From Flavonifractor sp. An82 (GTDB taxonomy: Bacteria; Bacillota; Clostridia; Oscillospirales; Oscillospiraceae), in assembly GCF_002159265.1 (NCBI RefSeq), contig NZ_NFHG01000001.1, positions 496,001 through 560,000 on the forward strand: a stretch of DNA of 64,000 nt, given 5' to 3'. A program made the translations under genes and the position numbers. The notes under the pieces are model-generated. The model had not been told where the DNA came from. It saw only the letters and a list, made by a program, of their open reading frames with translations, and searched no databases. Positions 60,607 through 64,000 of the stretch are shown here, one piece after another; the first letter of the stretch is position 1; each line of letters starts with the position of its first letter.

Positions 60607-61212
60607 TTACCCCTTTACCATTTTCTTCAGGGCCTGCTTGATGATGTCCTCCAGGCTGAGGGTATCCACGTCGATCCCCTTGAGGGCCATGCCGATCTCG
60701 GTCTGGGAGTAGCCCAGCACCGCCAGGGCGGCGGCGGCCTCGGAGGACTTGTTCTCCGGGATGACGGTGACGCCGGTGCCGCCGTAGCGCTCGCCTCCCG
60801 GGCTGATCTGGCCCTTGGCCAGCTTATCCTTTAATTCCAGAATGATGCGCTGGGCGATCTTTTTGCCGATGCCCTGGGCCACGGTGAGGGCCTTCTCGTC
60901 CCCGGTGATGATGCTCATGGCCAGGGACTCGGGGGTGGCGGAGGACAGGATGGACAGAGCCGCCTTGGGGCCTACGCCGGACACTGAGATCAGAAGCTGA
61001 AAGCAGTTGAGCTCGTTCTCGGTGGCAAAGCCGTAGAGCTCCATGGCGTCCTCCCGGACGTTCAGGTGGGTGAACAGCTTGGCACTCTCCCCCTTTTTTA
61101 GGCGGGCCAGGGTGTTGTTGGTGGTGCGGCAGGCGTAGCCCACCCCGCCGCAGTCGATGACCGCCAGATAGGGGGCGGTGTGGGCCACGGTTCCTTTGAC
61201 ATAATAAAACAT
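60607..61212 (-). CDS. ruvA: Holliday junction DNA-binding protein RuvA
   Basis: A 201-residue protein that holds the four-way junction for RuvB. OB-fold N-terminus (MFYYVKGTVAHTAPYLAVIDCGGVGYACRTTNNTL), two helix-hairpin-helix motifs (LISVSGVGPKAALSILS, LTVAQGIGKKIAQRIILELKDK) and the C-terminal RuvB-binding domain (EAAAALAVLGYSQTEIGMALKGI) are all visible. It lies 12 bases after ruvC. Confidence 0.96.
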   Translation of the reverse strand: MFYYVKGTVAHTAPYLAVIDCGGVGYACRTTNNTLARLKKGESAKLFTHLNVREDAMELYGFATENELNCFQLLISVSGVGPKAALSILSSATPESLAMSIITGDEKALTVAQGIGKKIAQRIILELKDKLAKGQISPGGERYGGTGVTVIPENKSSEAAAALAVLGYSQTEIGMALKGIDVDTLSLEDIIKQALKKMVKG

Positions 61213-61224
61213 AATGGTAAACTC

Positions 61225-61755
61225 CTAACGACGTGCGTCATACCGGCCGCTGCCCGGCCGGTTGGCGTCGGGGCTCTGGAGCCGGGAGGTGAACGAGCGG
61301 GCGTGGCACAGGGCGATGGCCACCGCGTCGGCGGCGTCGTCCGGCTTGGGCACGGCCTTCAGGTTCAAAAGCCGCTTTGTCATGTCCATGACCTGCCGTT
61401 TTTCCGCCTTGCCGTAGCCCACCACCGCCTGCTTCACCTGGCTGGGGGTGTATTCGTAGATGGGCACCCCATGGCGCTCCGCCGCCAGCAGCAGCACCCC
61501 ACGGGCCTGGGCCACGCCGATGCCGGTGGTGATGTTGTTGTTGAAGAAGAGCTCCTCGATGGCCATGGCGTCGGGCTGGAACTGCTCCAGCAGCTGGTCC
61601 ATGTCGTTGGAGATCTGGAGGAGCCGGGCGGGCAGGCTCTCCCCTGCCGGGGTGGTGATGGCGCCGCACTGGACCATCCGGGCCCTGCCCCCCGCCGCCT
61701 CCACCAGGCCGAAACCAACGATGGCAAAGCCGGGGTCGATCCCTAAAATCAGCAT
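61225..61755 (-). CDS. ruvC: Holliday junction resolvase RuvC
   Basis: A 176-residue junction endonuclease. Catalytic acidic residues: Asp7 in LILGIDPGFAIVGFG, Glu in MAIEELFFNNNITTGIGVAQARG, and the Asp pair in KPDDAADAVAIALCHA. The last 12 residues are a basic Arg-rich tail (RPGSGRYDARR). It heads the ruv operon. A CTGTAT-GCT-ATACAG palindrome at 61772-61786 lies 16 bases before the start and could be an operator; it does not match the Clostridia LexA box I know. Confidence 0.95.
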   Translation of the reverse strand: MLILGIDPGFAIVGFGLVEAAGGRARMVQCGAITTPAGESLPARLLQISNDMDQLLEQFQPDAMAIEELFFNNNITTGIGVAQARGVLLLAAERHGVPIYEYTPSQVKQAVVGYGKAEKRQVMDMTKRLLNLKAVPKPDDAADAVAIALCHARSFTSRLQSPDANRPGSGRYDARR

Positions 61756-61843
61756 GGTGTGCCTTCCCTTTCTGTATGCTATACAGAGAATATTGTATCA
61801 CGGCGGCGGATAGGGCGCAAGGAGGAAATGGGGGAAGCAGAAA

Positions 61844-61874
61844 GAGGAGACGGCACAGCCGTCTCCTCTGTTCA
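61844..61874 (-). terminator. Weak terminator after leuB
   Basis: GAGGAGACGGC pairs perfectly with GCCGTCTCCTC around ACA, nine bases past the leuB stop; only a short T-run follows on the minus strand. Confidence 0.65.
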
Positions 61875-61877
61875 GAC

Positions 61878-62954
61878 TCAGATTTTGGCGCAGATGAGGT
61901 CGCCCATCTGCTTGGTGCCGATGGGGGTGACGCCCGGCTCGGCGATGTCGGCGGTGCGCCAGCCCTCGGCCAGCACAGCGTCCACGGCGGCCTCCACCGC
62001 GTCGGCCTCGGCGGCCAGGTGGAAGGAGTAGCGGAACATCATAGCCACCGACAGGATGGTGGCGATGGGGTTGGCCTTGTCCTGGCCGGCGATGTCGGGG
62101 GCGGAGCCGTGGATGGGCTCGTACAGGCCGGGTGCGGTGTCGCCGATGGAGGCGGAGGGCAGCAGGCCGATGGAGCCGGTGACCATGCTTGCCTCGTCGG
62201 ACAGGATGTCGCCGAACATATTCTCGGTGACCACCACGTCAAACTGGCCGGGGTCCCGCACCAGCTGCATGGCGCAGTTGTCTACCAGCACGTCCTCGTA
62301 CTCCACGTCGGCGTACTCCTCCGCCAGCCGGTGCATGACGCTCCGCCACAGCCGGGAGGTCTCCAGCACGTTGGCCTTGTCCACGGAGGACACCTTCTTC
62401 CGGCGCAGCCGGGCCAGCTCGAAGGCGCGGCGGCCGATGCGCTCGATCTCCTTTTCGGAGTAGGCCATCCGGTCGGCGGCTTCCATGCCCCGGTCCTCGG
62501 TCTGGTACTTCTCCCGCTGGCCGAAGTAGATGCCGCCGGTGAGCTCACGGACCATCATCAGGTCGATGCCCTTCTCGGCGGTCTCCTTCTTCAGAGGGCA
62601 GGCGTCGGCCATGGCGGGCCGCAGAGCGGCGGGGCGCAGGTTGGCGTACAGGCCCAGGTCCTTGCGGATGGCCAGCAGAGCGGTCTCAGGCCGCTGCTCG
62701 GCGGGCTTGTCGCTCCCCCACTTGGGGCCGCCCACGGCGCCCAGCAGGACGGCGTCGCAGGCCTTGCACTTCTCGGCGGTGCCGTCGGGGTAGCTCTTCC
62801 CCACCGCGTCGGTGGCGCAGCCGCCCAGCAGCACGTCCTCATAGGTGAAGCTGTGACCGAACTTTTTGCCCACGGCCTCCAGCACCTTGACGGCCTCGTT
62901 TACCACCTCGGGGCCGATGCCGTCGCCCCGGATCAAAGCGATTTTATAATTCAT
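61878..62954 (-). CDS. leuB: 3-isopropylmalate dehydrogenase
   Basis: Oxidatively decarboxylates 3-isopropylmalate in leucine synthesis. [21 protein letters not shown] (N-terminus), [73 protein letters not shown] (NAD/Mg site) and [17 protein letters not shown] are all classic. 358 residues. The ATG at 62954 overlaps the leuD stop as ATGA, so translation is coupled. Last gene of the leuC-leuD-leuB order. Confidence 0.96.
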   Translation of the reverse strand: MNYKIALIRGDGIGPEVVNEAVKVLEAVGKKFGHSFTYEDVLLGGCATDAVGKSYPDGTAEKCKACDAVLLGAVGGPKWGSDKPAEQRPETALLAIRKDLGLYANLRPAALRPAMADACPLKKETAEKGIDLMMVRELTGGIYFGQREKYQTEDRGMEAADRMAYSEKEIERIGRRAFELARLRRKKVSSVDKANVLETSRLWRSVMHRLAEEYADVEYEDVLVDNCAMQLVRDPGQFDVVVTENMFGDILSDEASMVTGSIGLLPSASIGDTAPGLYEPIHGSAPDIAGQDKANPIATILSVAMMFRYSFHLAAEADAVEAAVDAVLAEGWRTADIAEPGVTPIGTKQMGDLICAKI

Positions 62955-63436
62955 TTGGCCACACCTCGCGCTTTCAGGGAGTTGAGCAGGCCGCCGGCCT
63001 GGATGATGTTGTCCACGAAGGCCGGGAAGGGGGCGGCCTGCCAGGTCTTGCCCTGGGTCTCGTCGGTAATGGTGCCGGCGGCGAAGTCCACGCTCACCGT
63101 GTCCCCCGCCTGGATGGCGGCGGCAGCCTCGGCGCTCTCCATGATGGGCAGGCCGATGTTGATGGCGTTGCGGTAGAAGATGCGGGCGAAGGAGGGGGCG
63201 ATGACGCACTTCACGCCGCAGGCCTTGATGGACAGGGGCGCATGCTCCCGGGAGGAGCCGCAGCCGAAGTTGGCACCGGCCACGATGATGTCTCCCTCCT
63301 CCACGGTGGAGGCGAAGTTGGCGTCAATGTCCTCCATGCAGTGGGAGGCCAGGGATTTCTCGTCGGGGGCGTTGAGGTACCGGGCGGGAATGATCACGTC
63401 GGTATCCACGTTGTCGCCGTACTTATATACTTTCAT
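62951..63436 (-). CDS. leuD: 3-isopropylmalate dehydratase small subunit
   Basis: A 161-residue partner of LeuC in isomerising 2- to 3-isopropylmalate. Swivelling-domain motifs are [33 protein letters not shown] and [18 protein letters not shown]. Size fits the short bacterial/archaeal-like LeuD of Clostridia. It overlaps leuB by four bases and follows leuC by 14 bases. Confidence 0.95.
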   Translation of the reverse strand: MKVYKYGDNVDTDVIIPARYLNAPDEKSLASHCMEDIDANFASTVEEGDIIVAGANFGCGSSREHAPLSIKACGVKCVIAPSFARIFYRNAINIGLPIMESAEAAAAIQAGDTVSVDFAAGTITDETQGKTWQAAPFPAFVDNIIQAGGLLNSLKARGVAK

Positions 63437-63450
63437 GCCTGAAAACCTCC

Positions 63451-64000
63451 TTACAGCTTCCGGGGATCGGCCACGCAGCCTGCCACCGCGGAGGCGGCGG
63501 CCACGGCGGGGTTGGCCAGAATGATCTCGGAGGACACGGGGCCCATGCGGCCCACGAAGTTGCGGTTGGTGGTGGAGATGGCCCGCTCGTTGTCGGAGAG
63601 CACGCCCATGTGGCCGCCCAGGCAGGGGCCGCAGGTGGGGGTGGACACGGCGCAGCCGGCCTCGATGAAGATCTGGATCAGGCCCTCGGCCATGGCGTCC
63701 AGGGTGATCTGCTGGGTGGCGGGGATGACGATGCAGCGCACGCCCTCGGCCACCTTGCGGCCCTTGAGCACCGCCGCGGCCTGCCGCAGGTCGTCCAGAC
63801 GGCCGTTGGTGCAGGAGCCGATGACCACCTGGTCGATGTGGGTGCCCTCTACCTGGCCGATGGTGCGGGTGTTGGAGGGCAGATGGGGCAGGGCCACCGT
63901 GGGCTGGAGGGTATTGAGGTCAATGACGATCTCCTGGTCGTACACCGCGTCGGGATCGGCCTCCGCGGCCTCCCAATCCCGGGTCACCCGGCCCTGAAGA
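63451..64000 (-). CDS. leuC: 3-isopropylmalate dehydratase large subunit, C-terminal part
   Basis: The final 183 or so codons of the aconitase-like large subunit; the gene continues past the window edge. [4Fe-4S] ligands are visible in [13 protein letters not shown] and [14 protein letters not shown], followed by [11 protein letters not shown] and the end [15 protein letters not shown] at 63987 would read as a start but the frame stays open and coding-like to the edge, so it is internal. It leads the leuC-leuD-leuB operon. Confidence 0.94.
   Translation of the reverse strand, partial: LQGRVTRDWEAAEADPDAVYDQEIVIDLNTLQPTVALPHLPSNTRTIGQVEGTHIDQVVIGSCTNGRLDDLRQAAAVLKGRKVAEGVRCIVIPATQQITLDAMAEGLIQIFIEAGCAVSTPTCGPCLGGHMGVLSDNERAISTTNRNFVGRMGPVSSEIILANPAVAAASAVAGCVADPRKL

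Noticed and set aside
61772-61786. LexA box upstream of ruvC
   Set aside because: The CTGTAT-GCT-ATACAG palindrome does not match the GAAC-GTTC type LexA site of Firmicutes; recorded only as a possible operator.
63451-63987. Treating the GTG at 63987 as the start of a short leuC
   Set aside because: The frame continues open and coding-like to the window edge, and the protein lacks the whole N-terminal part of LeuC, so it is a partial gene.

Overview
The window is GC-rich, densely coded DNA from a spore-forming Firmicute. High GC, Clostridia-type gene families and sporulation genes (yunB, cwlD, cotJ, sigH) point to a gut Oscillospiraceae-like organism (Flavonifractor/Lawsonibacter-type); this is an inference from gene content. 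No rRNA, tRNA or CRISPR was seen. One structural RNA, RNase P RNA (rnpB), is clear.

Layout. 1-7.1 kb: class II aldolase, an amidase-domain protein, a BlaI/M56 sensor pair whose M56 gene carries an in-frame amber stop, and murT-gatD, whose glutaminase subunit seems to lack its catalytic residues. 7.1-11.3 kb: PPK2-type polyphosphate kinase, purB, pfkA. 11.3-16.7 kb: a probable integrated element with a RepA_N-type protein, a DnaC-like loader, an HUH rolling-circle Rep, a minimal tyrosine recombinase and a full-length Xer-type recombinase. Its 2.9-kb HUH module is bracketed by duplicated CAACAAAA/TTTTGTTG palindromes. 16.7-26 kb: a minus-strand run of ligA, vanZ-like, yunB, a PLP enzyme, three tandem M42 peptidases (the middle one degenerate) and murD. 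26-31.6 kb: rnpB, a membrane-anchored MerR regulator, a large SLH surface protein and a CmpB-like membrane protein.

31.7-32.7 kb is an AT-rich insert at the 3' end of yebC, bounded by a 39-bp direct repeat of the yebC terminus. 32.7-38.2 kb is core: yebC, nif3-like, trmK, a DUF1858 protein, radA, cwlD and a YhcH-family gene.

38.2-54.5 kb is a mobilizable island. It carries a type III-like restriction-modification operon that also encodes a two-TM protein and a TIGR02391 protein with a HEPN-like RX4H motif. It also carries two proteins of unknown function, a sigma-70-like factor with a DUF6076 protein, a mob module (AAA ATPase, MobC, relaxase with a nested membrane-protein gene), TnpW and a large serine recombinase. 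It abuts a 5'-truncated, frameshifted C69 peptidase/SLH pseudogene.

55.2-64 kb returns to core genes: cotJC and a cotJA-cotJB fusion, a zinc-ribbon protein, sigH, glmM, an SdpI-like gene, ruvB, DUF6054, ruvA, ruvC, and leuB-leuD-leuC (leuC runs off the edge).

The best candidates for undescribed biology are the paired-palindrome replicative element, the restriction operon with its HEPN-like partner and TM protein, the yebC 3'-end insertion, and the pseudoenzyme members of the M42 and MurT-GatD sets.
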